Below, one piece after another: positions 9,482 to 17,686 of a stretch of 64,000 nucleotides of DNA. The translations under genes were made by a program, and so were the position numbers. The notes under the pieces were generated by a model. It was not told the DNA's origin. It did not search any database and worked only from the letters and a program-made list of their open reading frames with translations. The stretch is taken from NCBI RefSeq assembly GCF_002095485.1, contig NZ_MLFS01000001.1, positions 88,473-152,472 on the forward strand, given 5' to 3'. Each line of letters opens with the position of its first letter. Within the stretch, counting starts at the first letter, position 1. Source of the stretch: Pantoea wallisii. GTDB lineage: Bacteria > Pseudomonadota > Gammaproteobacteria > Enterobacterales > Enterobacteriaceae.

Positions 9482-10009
9482 TTAATGCGGCCGCCACTCC
9501 TGCAGTAACTCTTCAGTACTGCGCACCCGAACCGGATTGCCCGGCATGATCAAATCCGCCCAGACTTCGTTGTGCTGATTGATCAGCTGCTCCGCGCTCA
9601 CATAGGTGCGATCGGCCGTGGTATGCGCATCTCCGGCCACCGTGACGTGATAGCCCAGGCTGGCCGCCACTTTGATCGTGGTATCAACACAGTAGTCGGT
9701 CGCACAGCCGCAGATAATAAAGCTATCAATAGCATGCGCTGCCAGCTGCGCGGCAAGGTCAGTTTGCCAGAAGCTGTCGCAGGCGGTCTTATTGAGGTAT
9801 ATCGCGCCGGCAGGCTGCTCCAGCTCCGGCACGATCTGCCAGCCCTCCGCGCCGACAGCCAAATCCGCAGCGGTATGCTGAATGAAGATAACCTGATCGG
9901 CAGCTGCAATAAGCTGATTAATGCGTGCGCAGCGTCCTGCGCGGTCAAAGCGGGGGGTTGCCAGTACGCCATTTTGCATATCGACGACGAGCAGTGCGCG
10001 TTGGGCCAT
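9482..10009 (-). CDS. Isochorismatase-family cysteine hydrolase
   Basis: A cytoplasmic hydrolase of 175 residues with the three-layer isochorismatase fold. The catalytic triad is visible: Asp in LLVVDMQNGV, Lys in YLNKTACDSF, and Cys in CGCATDYCVDTT, preceded by the typical cis-peptide loop. Members include nicotinamidase-like and N-carbamoyl-type amidases, but the substrate cannot be deduced. The ATG at 10009 follows AGGAGAG. The gene diverges from an AraC-type regulator whose start is 127 bases away, so it may be part of that regulon. Its 3' side faces a long palindrome. Confidence 0.87.
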   Translation of the reverse strand: MAQRALLVVDMQNGVLATPRFDRAGRCARINQLIAAADQVIFIQHTAADLAVGAEGWQIVPELEQPAGAIYLNKTACDSFWQTDLAAQLAAHAIDSFIICGCATDYCVDTTIKVAASLGYHVTVAGDAHTTADRTYVSAEQLINQHNEVWADLIMPGNPVRVRSTEELLQEWRPH

Positions 10010-10135
10010 GCTTCTCTCCTTTTATCAGTAAGCGACAGTGTCGCCTTTTGATAATGGCGTGGTAAAGCGATTCTGCTTTGCATTTTTTTTGGCTGCCGCG
10101 CATGCTTACAGGCGGCAAAAGGACGGAGGTATAAC

Positions 10136-10966
10136 GTGAAGGTGGTTCCTGACATTTTTCCCTGTGAGCAGGATCGCGCGCAGTTTCAGCACTTCGCTGA
10201 GCTGCCGGGCATTGAGCTTTATCAGGCCCACATCTCCCGCTATGCCTTTGAGCCCCACACGCACGAAGCGTTTGGTATCGGCACCATTGAATCGGGCGCG
10301 CAGCGCTTTCGCTATCGCGGCACCCAGTATGTCGCACCCGTGCATTCGCTGGTGATGATGAATCCCGATGAGTTACATACCGGTGAATCAGCCTGTGAAG
10401 AGGGCTGGCGCTACCGCATGATCTACATCGATCCGGAAGAGATGGATCGCTTAACCGGCGATCGCCACTGGTGGTTCAGTGATGCTCTGCGTACAGATGC
10501 GCGCCTGGCGCAGCCGTTCTCCCTGCTGTTGGCTAAAATGTGGCAGGCGGGCAGCGCGCTGGAGCGGCAAAGCGTGCTGATGGAGCTGCTGGAGTACCTG
10601 CGCCCGCTGGCCCATCAGGGGCAGACGCGTCCGGTTGAGCGCGCGCACCGCTTTGATAGGGTAAAAGCGTACCTGCGCGAGAATCTCGCCGGGCCGGTGC
10701 GCCTTGAGGAGCTGGCCGCTCTGGCAAGGCTCTCGCCATGGCACTTCCTGCGCAGCTTTAAGCAGCATTTCCACGTGACGCCACATCAGATGCTCATGGC
10801 TTTCCGTCTGTTTGAAGCCAAACAGCGCCTGGCCCAGGGCGAAAGCGCAGCAGCCGTGGCTGCGGTTGTCGGCCTTACGGATCAGGCGCACCTGACACGC
10901 GCTTTTGCGCATCGCTATGGCATTACGCCGGGCCGCTATCAAAAACAGGTTTGGACCGGTCGCTAA
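10136..10966 (+). CDS. AraC family transcriptional regulator with N-terminal cupin
   Basis: A one-component regulator of 276 residues. The N-terminal AraC-type ligand-binding cupin contains YAFEPHTHEAFGIGTIESG and LVMMNPDELHTGE. The C-terminal pair of helix-turn-helix motifs contains LEELAALARLSPWHFLRSFK and the typical end VVGLTDQAHLTRAFAHRYGITPGRYQ. The start is a GTG at 10136 with GGAGG six bases ahead. The gene is 73 bases upstream of an EamA transporter in the same direction and diverges from a hydrolase gene. Regulators of this type often control an adjacent amino-acid or metabolite exporter, which is inferred here from position. Confidence 0.9.
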   Translation: MKVVPDIFPCEQDRAQFQHFAELPGIELYQAHISRYAFEPHTHEAFGIGTIESGAQRFRYRGTQYVAPVHSLVMMNPDELHTGESACEEGWRYRMIYIDPEEMDRLTGDRHWWFSDALRTDARLAQPFSLLLAKMWQAGSALERQSVLMELLEYLRPLAHQGQTRPVERAHRFDRVKAYLRENLAGPVRLEELAALARLSPWHFLRSFKQHFHVTPHQMLMAFRLFEAKQRLAQGESAAAVAAVVGLTDQAHLTRAFAHRYGITPGRYQKQVWTGR

Positions 10967-11039
10967 CCGCAATCTGCTACAAGCCTTTCCTGGCCTGTTT
11001 CGCCATACTGCGGCGGACTGACTATGAGGAAGCGTTTTT

Positions 11040-11990
11040 ATGTTTGCAGGAGTAGTGTTTGCGCTGGCAGCGGGCCTGATGTGGGGCATGATCTTTGTGG
11101 GCCCGCTATTCATCCCCGATTATCCCGGCACGTTACAATCCGCCGGACGCTATGTGGCGTTCGGCCTCGTCGTGCTGCCGCTGGCATGGCTTAGCCGTCG
11201 ACGTCTTAAACAGCTGGCACGTGAGGATTGGATTGAGGCGATAAAACTGTCGCTAATCGGTAATCTGCTCTATTACGCCTGTCTTGCCAGCGCGATTCAA
11301 CGCACCGGAGCACCTGTTTCCACCATGATCATCGGCACACTGCCGGTGGTGATTACGGTAACGGCCAATCTCTGCTACGGGCATCTGGAAGGGCGCTTGC
11401 CCTGGGGGAAGCTGATGCCTGCGCTGGTGATCATTGCCGCAGGTCTTGGCTGCGTTAATGCTGCTGAACTGCACGGACAGCAGGCTGATTTCGATCCTGT
11501 TCGCTACCTGAGCGGGCTGGTACTGGCCGTGATGGCCGTTGCGTGCTGGACCTGGTATCCACTGCGCAATGCGCGCTGGTTGCGACAGCATCCGCAGCAT
11601 AAGCCCTCAAGCTGGGCGACAGCGCAGGGGCTGGTGACGCTGCCGCTGGCGCTGGTGTTCTATTTACTGGTCTGCGTACAGATTCACTGGCAGCAGCCCG
11701 ATTTTGCTTTGCCGTTTGGTCCGCAGCCCTATCGCTTTGTGCCGCTAATGCTACTCATCGGTTTGCTCTGTTCGTGGCTGGCGGCACTGTGCTGGAATGC
11801 TGCCAGTCAGCGCCTGCCTACCGTCGTTATGGGGCCGCTGATTGTCTTCGAAACGCTGGCAGGGCTGATGTGGACATTTATCTACAGGCAGAGCTGGCCG
11901 CCGTTGTTAACCAGTATCGGTATTGGCTGTCTGATCGTCGGCGTCATTTACGCAATGCGTATCAAACCGCAGCTGCCAGCAGCACATTAA
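11040..11990 (+). CDS. EamA/DMT-family inner-membrane transporter
   Basis: A protein of 316 residues with about ten predicted transmembrane helices arranged as two EamA repeats: AAGLMWGMIFVGPLF opens the first, and YYACLASAIQRTGAPVSTMI is the typical helix 3-4 region. The second half contains LAALCWNAASQRLPTVVMGPLIVFETL. DMT exporters move amino acids or other metabolites out of the cell. The substrate is unknown. GAGGAA lies eight bases before the ATG. It probably forms a unit with the upstream AraC regulator and ends at a strong terminator. Confidence 0.88.
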   Translation: MFAGVVFALAAGLMWGMIFVGPLFIPDYPGTLQSAGRYVAFGLVVLPLAWLSRRRLKQLAREDWIEAIKLSLIGNLLYYACLASAIQRTGAPVSTMIIGTLPVVITVTANLCYGHLEGRLPWGKLMPALVIIAAGLGCVNAAELHGQQADFDPVRYLSGLVLAVMAVACWTWYPLRNARWLRQHPQHKPSSWATAQGLVTLPLALVFYLLVCVQIHWQQPDFALPFGPQPYRFVPLMLLIGLLCSWLAALCWNAASQRLPTVVMGPLIVFETLAGLMWTFIYRQSWPPLLTSIGIGCLIVGVIYAMRIKPQLPAAH

Positions 11991-12004
11991 TAGCCACCGG
12001 TATA

Positions 12005-12037
12005 AGGCTGCTGACGAATAGCGTCAGCAGCCTTTTT
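12005..12037 (+). terminator. Rho-independent terminator of the EamA transporter gene
   Basis: AGGCTGCTGACG (12005-12016) pairs perfectly with CGTCAGCAGCCT (12022-12033) around a 5-nt loop and is followed by a T-run. Confidence 0.93.
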
Positions 12038-12915
12038 CGTGTGTTTTTAGGAATTTGACCTGGTCGATTCGCTCCCTGCTTTGCCACATTTGTGCTCACA
12101 AAGAGAGTTGTTATAACCAACCCATGAGAAGCGAAGCGTCTTTTAATTACCTTTTTGCATAATTATCCCTGTCAGCGCTGCGCTTCTCTTCTGTAATTCA
12201 GCGTAAAAACCCCTTGTTACGTCTCAGGGTAGCGTTGATTACGCGCTTTTCTTCCCCTTAATGTGCATTTTTCTGCCAGGAAAATAGCGGTTATGACGTC
12301 TTTTTATTGCCATTTGGCACTGAAAACTACGCCCGAAAAACCACTCAAGGCTTAAGCCATTCCGTCGCCATTAAGAAACTTTCCCGGGTCAGCCGACAAA
12401 AAAAGATTAAACGGAACGATGAATAAACCGCGTTTATTTACCTTTATATACGGTTCAAACCCCCTTTAGTTTAAGTCTCATAAAGTTTCATGCCAGGAAG
12501 ATTCCTGGTGCTGAATGGATTAAACATCGTTAAAGTTACCGAATAGTATGATCGTAAGCGGAGCGGCCAGATCCAGTTTAAAACAGAGGCAATGTGTGAG
12601 CGGTTACACTACGTTGTTCATGATTGCTTAACAGAATTATCTGCAAACAGGTCTGAGTATTAATATCGGTAAAGTAATAAGCGCAGCGCCAATCTCACCG
12701 AAATGAGATTGGGCTACGTCTGAACGGCATGCAGAGCAAGACTTTTGCTGGTGTGAATCAATTTTACCGCAAAAAAAGAAGTAATTCCGCGATGATATTC
12801 ATCAGGAAAAAGTGGTGCGAATCGTTATGTTGTGAACGCCGAATTAATTGATCTTCATCTCTTCTGGTAAGAACAAATCTCAGCATTAAGTCAAATAACA
12901 TTGGTCTCATTGGCG
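12038..12915. other. Long AT-rich non-coding stretch
   Basis: About 880 bases with no convincing gene on either strand. It contains a 16-bp palindrome at 12493-12508 (listed separately) and a small hairpin at 12689-12712 (CCAATCTC / GAGATTGG). It is clearly AT-richer than the flanking backbone. It may be a remnant of transferred DNA or part of a long regulatory leader for the polysaccharide-type genes further downstream. Confidence 0.6.
12493..12508. promoter_or_regulatory. Palindrome resembling an RcsAB box
   Basis: CCAGGAAGATTCCTGG is a 16-bp palindrome with a two-base centre. Its inner 14 bases match the published RcsAB consensus (TRVGAAWAWTSYGR) at 11 positions by my count. RcsAB controls exopolysaccharide genes in Erwinia and Pantoea, and a flippase/ATP-grasp cassette starts 1.3 kb downstream. 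The distance and the intervening transposase remnant weaken the link. Confidence 0.3.
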
Positions 12916-13311
12916 TTAGCGATTATCAGAACCGGAAGGATAGTGATAAACGCTACGGCTAATATCCAGTAAGCGGCAGCTGCGGCGCGTACCAATGTCG
13001 AAAGTGGTCTGCAGGAAGTTCACCGCCTGACGCTTTTCGTTAGTCGTGAAGAAGTTTTTCAGCACGCTCTGCAGCATCTCTTTGTCGGAGCTCAGGGCCT
13101 GCAGCTCACGCGTCAGGTTCTGCAGTTTATCCTCCAACTCTTTGATTTTTCGTCCCTCTTCTGAAGAAAGCCCGGAAAACTTCTTCTTCCAGCTGTAGAA
13201 GGTAGCCTCCGAAATGCCCAGCTCTTCACAAATCTCCCTGACTTTCACTCCCGTTTCAGAAGCTTTAATGGCATTTGTGATTTGCTCTTCGCTATATCGT
13301 GACTTTCTCAT
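12916..13311 (-). mobile_element. IS3-family transposase remnant (OrfA fused to start of OrfB)
   Basis: A 131-residue product starting MRKSRYSEEQITNAIKASE. It has the helix-turn-helix of IS3 OrfA proteins (VREICEELGISEATFYSWKKKF) and a leucine-rich coiled coil (IKELEDKLQNLTRELQAL). It then continues in the same frame into what looks like the start of OrfB (EKRQAVNFLQTTF, RRSCRLLDISRSVYHY) and stops. The DDE catalytic domain is absent and I see no terminal inverted repeats, so it cannot transpose. AAGAG stands five bases before the ATG at 13311. A TTG at 13335 would add eight residues. The clean open frame allows the alternative of a domesticated DNA-binding protein. Confidence 0.72.
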
Positions 13312-13837
13312 AAATGCTCTTACCTTTCTTATCAATTAGTGGATGAGAATTACTGTATTAATATCTGGTACTGCAAAAACGGTATTAATGCAGTATTAAA
13401 GTGCGCGATTTGAATTGCGAGGGTTAAATTAAGATATTTGGAATAAATATCATCATGGGATAAATCTTATTTTATTCTGAATGCCATTGAACGCCTTCCT
13501 GGCTTTAGGTTTTTGCGATAAATTCATTCCATCCCAAATGCAGAAAATACGACAACCATTGGAAATTCAGCATAGCCTGCTTGCAAATATTGCAGGATAT
13601 GCCTCTAAGCTTTTGTCCTGAATCCAGGTTGAAATCGTTTACATCCCGAGCACTTCGCACCAGATTTAATCGGAATTTTCCTGAATGTATTCGCTAAATC
13701 CTGATGGAAGTCTCATTTTTCGGACCAGCATGGTTTGAAGTAATTAAATTTTGTCAGGCCCACTGCGCGCTTGTTAATTCATTTCAAGGACGTTGTACCG
13801 AAAGGCAGTCGCTGTACGTAATACTAAGGACCAGTCA
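13312..13837. other. Non-coding AT-rich stretch before the flippase gene
   Basis: About 520 bases without a supportable gene. It should hold the promoter of the flippase/ATP-grasp pair. I recognise no specific operator or IS end here. Confidence 0.5.
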
Positions 13838-15092
13838 ATGAAATTGAGCGTAATGTCTAATGCCGCCTGGATGATGTCTGAAAAGATCGTCTCGGTTTTT
13901 GGTGTTATCTTTGTGACCTCCTATGTGGCCAAGTCCTTTGGGCCCACGGTTTTTGGTCAAATGGCGTTTTCGACCTCGCTGTTCTCCATGGTGCAAACCG
14001 TGGCGATCTTCGGCACCGAAACCATTTTGTTTAAGCGCATCAGTAAAAGCGCGCCGAAAGGTCTGCGGCTGATGACGGTTGCCCGCACCATGCGGCTGGT
14101 GTTACTGCTGCTGACCTCTCTCCCGGTGTTGATTTGGGTCTGGTACAACATGCAGGAGAACTTCCTTGCGTTTGCACTGGCCTCGTTCATCTCGTCAGTG
14201 TTTGTTACTCAGGACACGTTCAGCGTTTACAACAATGCGCGGCTGGCATCGCGCCTGAACACCGTGGCGAACTCGGCGGGCCTGCTGCTTGGCTTTGCCC
14301 TGAGCTTTACGATTGCCTGGTTGCACCTTAACCCGCTGTGGCTGACCGCATCTATCGTCGCCGTGACGCTGGTGCCGTATGTCATCAAGCGCGCCAGTTT
14401 ATCGTGAAAACCAGGATTTGGCACCGCCGCAGGAGAAGCGTGGGACTTACCTGCGTTATCTGATGTATGCCGGACTGCCGCTGGCTATCTCCAGCATCTT
14501 TATCTCGGTTCAGGTAAAAGCTGCCCAGATGTTCCTGGCAGGGATTGCGTCAGCACGCGATCTGGGGCTGTTCGCTGCCGCCAATACCATTTCGGCATCA
14601 TGGATTTTTATCCCGGTTGCCATCATTACCTCCTGCTTCTCGGAAATTTTCCGTGAGCGAGGAGAGGCCGCCATCAAGCTTACTGCGCGGCTGAACGGCT
14701 ATGTCATGGGAGTTTCATTGTTGTTGTTAGCGGTGATCGCCTTATATGGCGAAAAGATCATCATCGCTTTATATGGTCATGAGTACACACAGTCCGGAAG
14801 TCTCATTACGTTACTGTCGTTAGCAACCTGCTGTTCGGCAATGGGGACCGTAGCCTATCGCTACATGGTTAAAGAGGGCGGGTTTAACTATCTGCTCAAA
14901 AAAATCATCTGTCTGATGGTGATAAGCCTGCCGCTGTCTTACTGGCTGATCCAGGACTACGGCATCATGGGTGCCGCCTGGAGCGTGTTTATCACTGAGC
15001 TGCTGTCCCTGACTGTAATGAATTACTTCTTTAAAAAAGGCGTCATCCAGAAGATTCAGGTTTCCTCACTCAACTACAAAACCTACAAATGA
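13838..15092 (+). pseudogene. Polysaccharide flippase (Wzx/MATE-like oligosaccharide transporter), frameshifted
   Basis: Two overlapping frames together give a roughly 418-residue MOP-superfamily flippase. It begins MKLSVMSNAAWMMSEKIVSVFGVIF, the classic Wzx N-terminal helix, continues with SYVAKSFGPTVFGQMAFSTS, and after the junction has LAISSIFISVQVKAAQMFLAG and YGIMGAAWSVFITELLS. Such proteins flip lipid-linked oligosaccharide repeat units across the inner membrane. The frame shifts by +1 at about 14388-14396 (after YVIKR), where one extra base within a GC-alternating stretch explains the break. AAGGA stands seven bases before the ATG at 13838. The stop overlaps the next gene's region, so both are co-transcribed. 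No glycosyltransferase or polymerase gene accompanies it. Confidence 0.8.
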
Positions 15093-15100
15093 GGTCAGAT

Positions 15101-16051
15101 ATGGTCAGGTTGAAAGATGAACTCAGAAGAAGCGTACAGTACTTCATCAAGAAGATGCCCTGGGCTTACCAGGACCGCATCTACTATTTTCATAAATTCC
15201 GTAAGCTGCCGAACCTGCGCGAGCCAAAGGTGTTTAATGAGAAGGTACTGTACCGCAAATTTATCTACGGCGATTACCAGAACTATGGACGCCTGTCAGA
15301 TAAGTACTCGGTGCGTGAATACATCGCCGAGAAAGTGGGCGACGAATATCTGATCCCGCTGGTGTATCAAACCAGCGATCCGCATTCGCTGCACACCTTG
15401 TCCAGCTGGAAGAACACGGTGATCAAGCCGAACCACGGCTCAAACATGGTGGAGATTCTGCTGGAAGAGCCGGATGCGCTGAAGAAGCAGCAGATCATCA
15501 GCGACTGCCACCGCTGGCTGAAAACTGACTTCGCCAATGAAGCGCGTGAAATTCACTACCGCTACATCAAGCCACGCATTCTGGTGGAGAAGTACATTGG
15601 TGATGGTAAAAGTGCGCCGATCGATTACAAGTTCCACATGTTCAATAAGCGCGACGGCAGCTTTGAGTATGTGCTGCAGGTGATCTATAACCGCTGTAAT
15701 GCGCAGCTATCGATGAACTTCTACGTTAATAACCTCAACGAGGCGTATCACAAAATTCGTGATACCGGGCTGGATGTGAAGCCGCTGCTGCCTCAGCTGC
15801 AACATGCGCTGGCGCTCAGCAAAAAGCTGGCGACGGATTTCGATTATGTGCGGGTTGACTGGTATATCGACGGTGAGCAGATCTACTTCGGTGAGCTGAC
15901 CTTTACACCGGGCGCAGGTCTGGTAACCGGGTTAGATCGCGGGCTAAATCAGATGATGGGTGATATGTGGATTCAGGATCGTCGCGATACGCAGAGATCG
16001 GGCGTAACGGTACCGGAAGTTACGCTTCCCGCCGTATTGAAGAAAATTTGA
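15101..16051 (+). CDS. ATP-grasp family protein (TupA-like, polysaccharide biosynthesis)
   Basis: A soluble protein of 316 residues resembling the TupA-like ATP-grasp group found in surface polysaccharide clusters. Visible hallmarks are the N-terminal LREPKVFNEKVLYRKF, LSDKYSVREYIAEKVGDEYLIPL, the nucleotide-binding strand VIKPNHGSN, PRILVEKYIG, and the C-terminal acidic site DFDYVRVDWYIDGEQIYFGELTFTPGAG. Members are thought to ligate an amino acid or similar group to a sugar or peptide at ATP cost. The substrate is unknown. The ATG at 15101 has GAGG close ahead. An ATG at 15089 overlapping the flippase stop is the alternative. It forms a two-gene operon with the flippase and ends at a strong terminator. 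Confidence 0.82.
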   Translation: MVRLKDELRRSVQYFIKKMPWAYQDRIYYFHKFRKLPNLREPKVFNEKVLYRKFIYGDYQNYGRLSDKYSVREYIAEKVGDEYLIPLVYQTSDPHSLHTLSSWKNTVIKPNHGSNMVEILLEEPDALKKQQIISDCHRWLKTDFANEAREIHYRYIKPRILVEKYIGDGKSAPIDYKFHMFNKRDGSFEYVLQVIYNRCNAQLSMNFYVNNLNEAYHKIRDTGLDVKPLLPQLQHALALSKKLATDFDYVRVDWYIDGEQIYFGELTFTPGAGLVTGLDRGLNQMMGDMWIQDRRDTQRSGVTVPEVTLPAVLKKI

Positions 16052-16073
16052 AATCACACAGCAAAATAAAAAA

Positions 16074-16094
16074 CCCCGCTAAGCGGGGTTTTTT
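16074..16094. terminator. Bidirectional Rho-independent terminator
   Basis: CCCCGC (16074-16079) and GCGGGG (16083-16088) pair around TAA. An A-run precedes and a T-run follows, so it can serve both the ATP-grasp gene (+) and yjcB (-). Confidence 0.93.
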
Positions 16095-16105
16095 ATTGCC
16101 AGCGA

Positions 16106-16384
16106 TTAAGGCATCGGCCACTCGGCTGGGGTCTGACTCATGACATCAATGAATGCATTCTTACTGATTTCCATGAAGTTATTTACGTTCTCCATGCTCA
16201 GCGTAATACCCAGCAGGCCCGTGACAAACCAGCAGGACAGGCCAACACCAATACCGCCGCACAGCAGTGCCATCACGTGATGGCTGTTCTGGCGCAGCCT
16301 GATTTTCATGGTGCTGGCGAAGAACATCAAAACCGCGCTGAGTAACTCCCAACGCATCACGATCAAACTGGTGGTCAACGTAGC
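16106..16384 (-). CDS. yjcB: YjcB family small inner-membrane protein
   Basis: A 92-residue protein aligning with E. coli YjcB along its whole length: MATLTTSLIVMRWELLSAVLMFFAS at the start, GGIGVGLSCWFVTGLLGITL in the middle, and the end SQTPAEWPMP. Two to three hydrophobic helices are evident. The function is unknown. I chose the ATG at 16384, with AGAGG ten bases ahead, over an upstream TTG. In E. coli it lies directly after ssb and before pdeC (yjcC). Here it is 7.8 kb from ssb and pdeC is missing. A consensus CRP site stands 115 bases upstream. Confidence 0.9.
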   Translation of the reverse strand, partial: ATLTTSLIVMRWELLSAVLMFFASTMKIRLRQNSHHVMALLCGGIGVGLSCWFVTGLLGITLSMENVNNFMEISKNAFIDVMSQTPAEWPMP

Positions 16385-16498
16385 CATCTGCAACAAACCT
16401 CTTGATATCAGTCATATCCCTGACACTCATCGGACATCACTGGCGGCAAGGAAGGAAGGTCAGGGAGGCCCTTCTGCCGTCTTACAACAGATATTAAG

Positions 16499-16514
16499 TG
16501 TGACTTGGGTCACA
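16499..16514. promoter_or_regulatory. CRP binding site upstream of yjcB
   Basis: TGTGACTTGGGTCACA is a perfect TGTGA-N6-TCACA palindrome. It lies in the 256-base gap between soxS and yjcB. Both genes are on the minus strand, so yjcB is the likely target. Confidence 0.75.
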
Positions 16515-16640
16515 TTATATCACTGGATTTTAAATTTTGAACAAAATTTATACCTGGTATGGTAGAGGGATTTTTATCGATAAGAGTAAAAAAGAGGCGG
16601 GAAAAGAGGGATGCGCCCGCAAGGGGCGCGACCTGAGAGG

Positions 16641-17069
16641 TTAGCGGACCGGGCAGCACTCGCCGGTGGTACGCTGAGCAAAGCTGGTTACGCTGTCGGC
16701 GCAGTCAAAGTTAACCAGGCGCGGGCGCTGCACCATCGACTGACGCCGCATCGTATGACGATAAGCAGTAGGCGTCTGCGAGAACTGCCGGCGGAACACG
16801 CGGGAGAAGGTCTGCTGTGAGTCATAACCGTACTGCATCGCGATATCGAATACCGGCCGTTGCGTCTGGCGTAGCGCCTCAGCAGCCAGCGTGAGCCGAC
16901 GTTCGCGTATATAGCCACCCAGCGTCTGTTTCGTCACGGAACGGAACATACGCTGCAGATGCCATTTTGAGTAGCCTGATTTGGCCGCAACTTCATCAAT
17001 TGATAGTGCTTTATCCAGATTCTGATCGATCCAGTTAGTCAGTGAATGAATGATTTCCTGTTGCATCAT
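16641..17069 (-). CDS. soxS: Superoxide response regulator SoxS (with C-terminal extension)
   Basis: An AraC/XylS-type activator. Residues 1-105 match E. coli SoxS closely: LTNWIDQNLDKALSIDEVAAKSGYSKWHLQRMFR, LGGYIRERRLTLAAEALR and GYDSQQTFSRVFRRQFSQTP. E. coli SoxS stops shortly after the equivalent of YRH. This protein continues for about 35 residues and ends with a Cys pair in GECCPVR. SoxS activates oxidative-stress and efflux genes and is made only when oxidised SoxR fires its promoter. It diverges from soxR with the SoxR operator between. ATG at 17069 or 17066 are both possible, with AAGGA and GAGG ahead. Confidence 0.92.
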   Translation of the reverse strand: MMQQEIIHSLTNWIDQNLDKALSIDEVAAKSGYSKWHLQRMFRSVTKQTLGGYIRERRLTLAAEALRQTQRPVFDIAMQYGYDSQQTFSRVFRRQFSQTPTAYRHTMRRQSMVQRPRLVNFDCADSVTSFAQRTTGECCPVR

Positions 17070-17136
17070 AGCCTCATCCTTCTGAAGGGTGTCACCTGGT
17101 TGACGTTCGACGTTTTGTTGGGGTGCGAGTATAATT

Positions 17137-17154
17137 CCTCAAGTTAACTTGAGG
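17137..17154. promoter_or_regulatory. SoxR operator in the soxS promoter
   Basis: CCTCAAGTTAACTTGAGG is a perfect 18-bp palindrome identical to the SoxR site of E. coli soxS, placed between the divergent soxS and soxR genes. Confidence 0.95.
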
Positions 17155-17166
17155 TAAAGAGCCCAA

Positions 17167-17643
17167 ATGAAAAAAGATCGCAATTACCCAAAACCGGTGC
17201 TGACACCGGGTGAAGTCGCGAAGCGGAGCGGCGTCGCGGTATCGGCGCTGCACTTCTATGAAACCAAGGGCCTGATATTCAGTACGCGCAACGGCGGGAA
17301 CCAGCGGCGCTACAGCCGTGACGTACTGCGGCGCGTGGCGATCATTAAAATTGCCCAGCGCATCGGTATTCCGCTGGCGACGGTGAGCGACAGCCTGATG
17401 CATCTGCCGGCGAATAAGCGCATGTCCACGCAGGCGTGGGATGCGCTGACGCAGCACTGGCGCGAGGAGCTGGATAAACGCATTGAGACACTAACGCGCC
17501 TGCGTAACGATCTGGATGGCTGCATCGGCTGCGGCTGCCTGTCGATGCGTGATTGCCCGCTGCGTAATCCGGGGGACCGTCTGGCGCAGCAAGGCTCCGG
17601 CGCGGTGTTACTCGATCCGGAGCAGGACGAGGAGAAGCGTTAA
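17167..17643 (+). CDS. soxR: Redox-sensing transcriptional activator SoxR
   Basis: A MerR-family regulator of 158 residues. The winged helix is [26 protein letters not shown], followed by the dimerisation helix. The [2Fe-2S] cluster is held by Cys119, Cys122, Cys124 and Cys130 in [12 protein letters not shown], the same spacing as in E. coli. Oxidation of the cluster by redox-cycling compounds untwists the soxS promoter DNA and starts transcription. The start lies 12 bases after the SoxR operator, so the protein also covers its own promoter. Confidence 0.98.
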   Translation: MKKDRNYPKPVLTPGEVAKRSGVAVSALHFYETKGLIFSTRNGGNQRRYSRDVLRRVAIIKIAQRIGIPLATVSDSLMHLPANKRMSTQAWDALTQHWREELDKRIETLTRLRNDLDGCIGCGCLSMRDCPLRNPGDRLAQQGSGAVLLDPEQDEEKR

Positions 17644-17686
17644 TCCGCTATACTTGGCGAAACTACTCCGCAGCAAGGAACCGCGC

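Noticed and set aside
12225..12237. Sequence CAGGGTAGCGTT, partly like the ops (RfaH) element found before polysaccharide operons
   Set aside because: Only the GGTAGCGT part matches the ops consensus, the JUMPstart context is missing, and it lies 1.6 kb from the flippase gene beyond a transposase remnant on the other strand.
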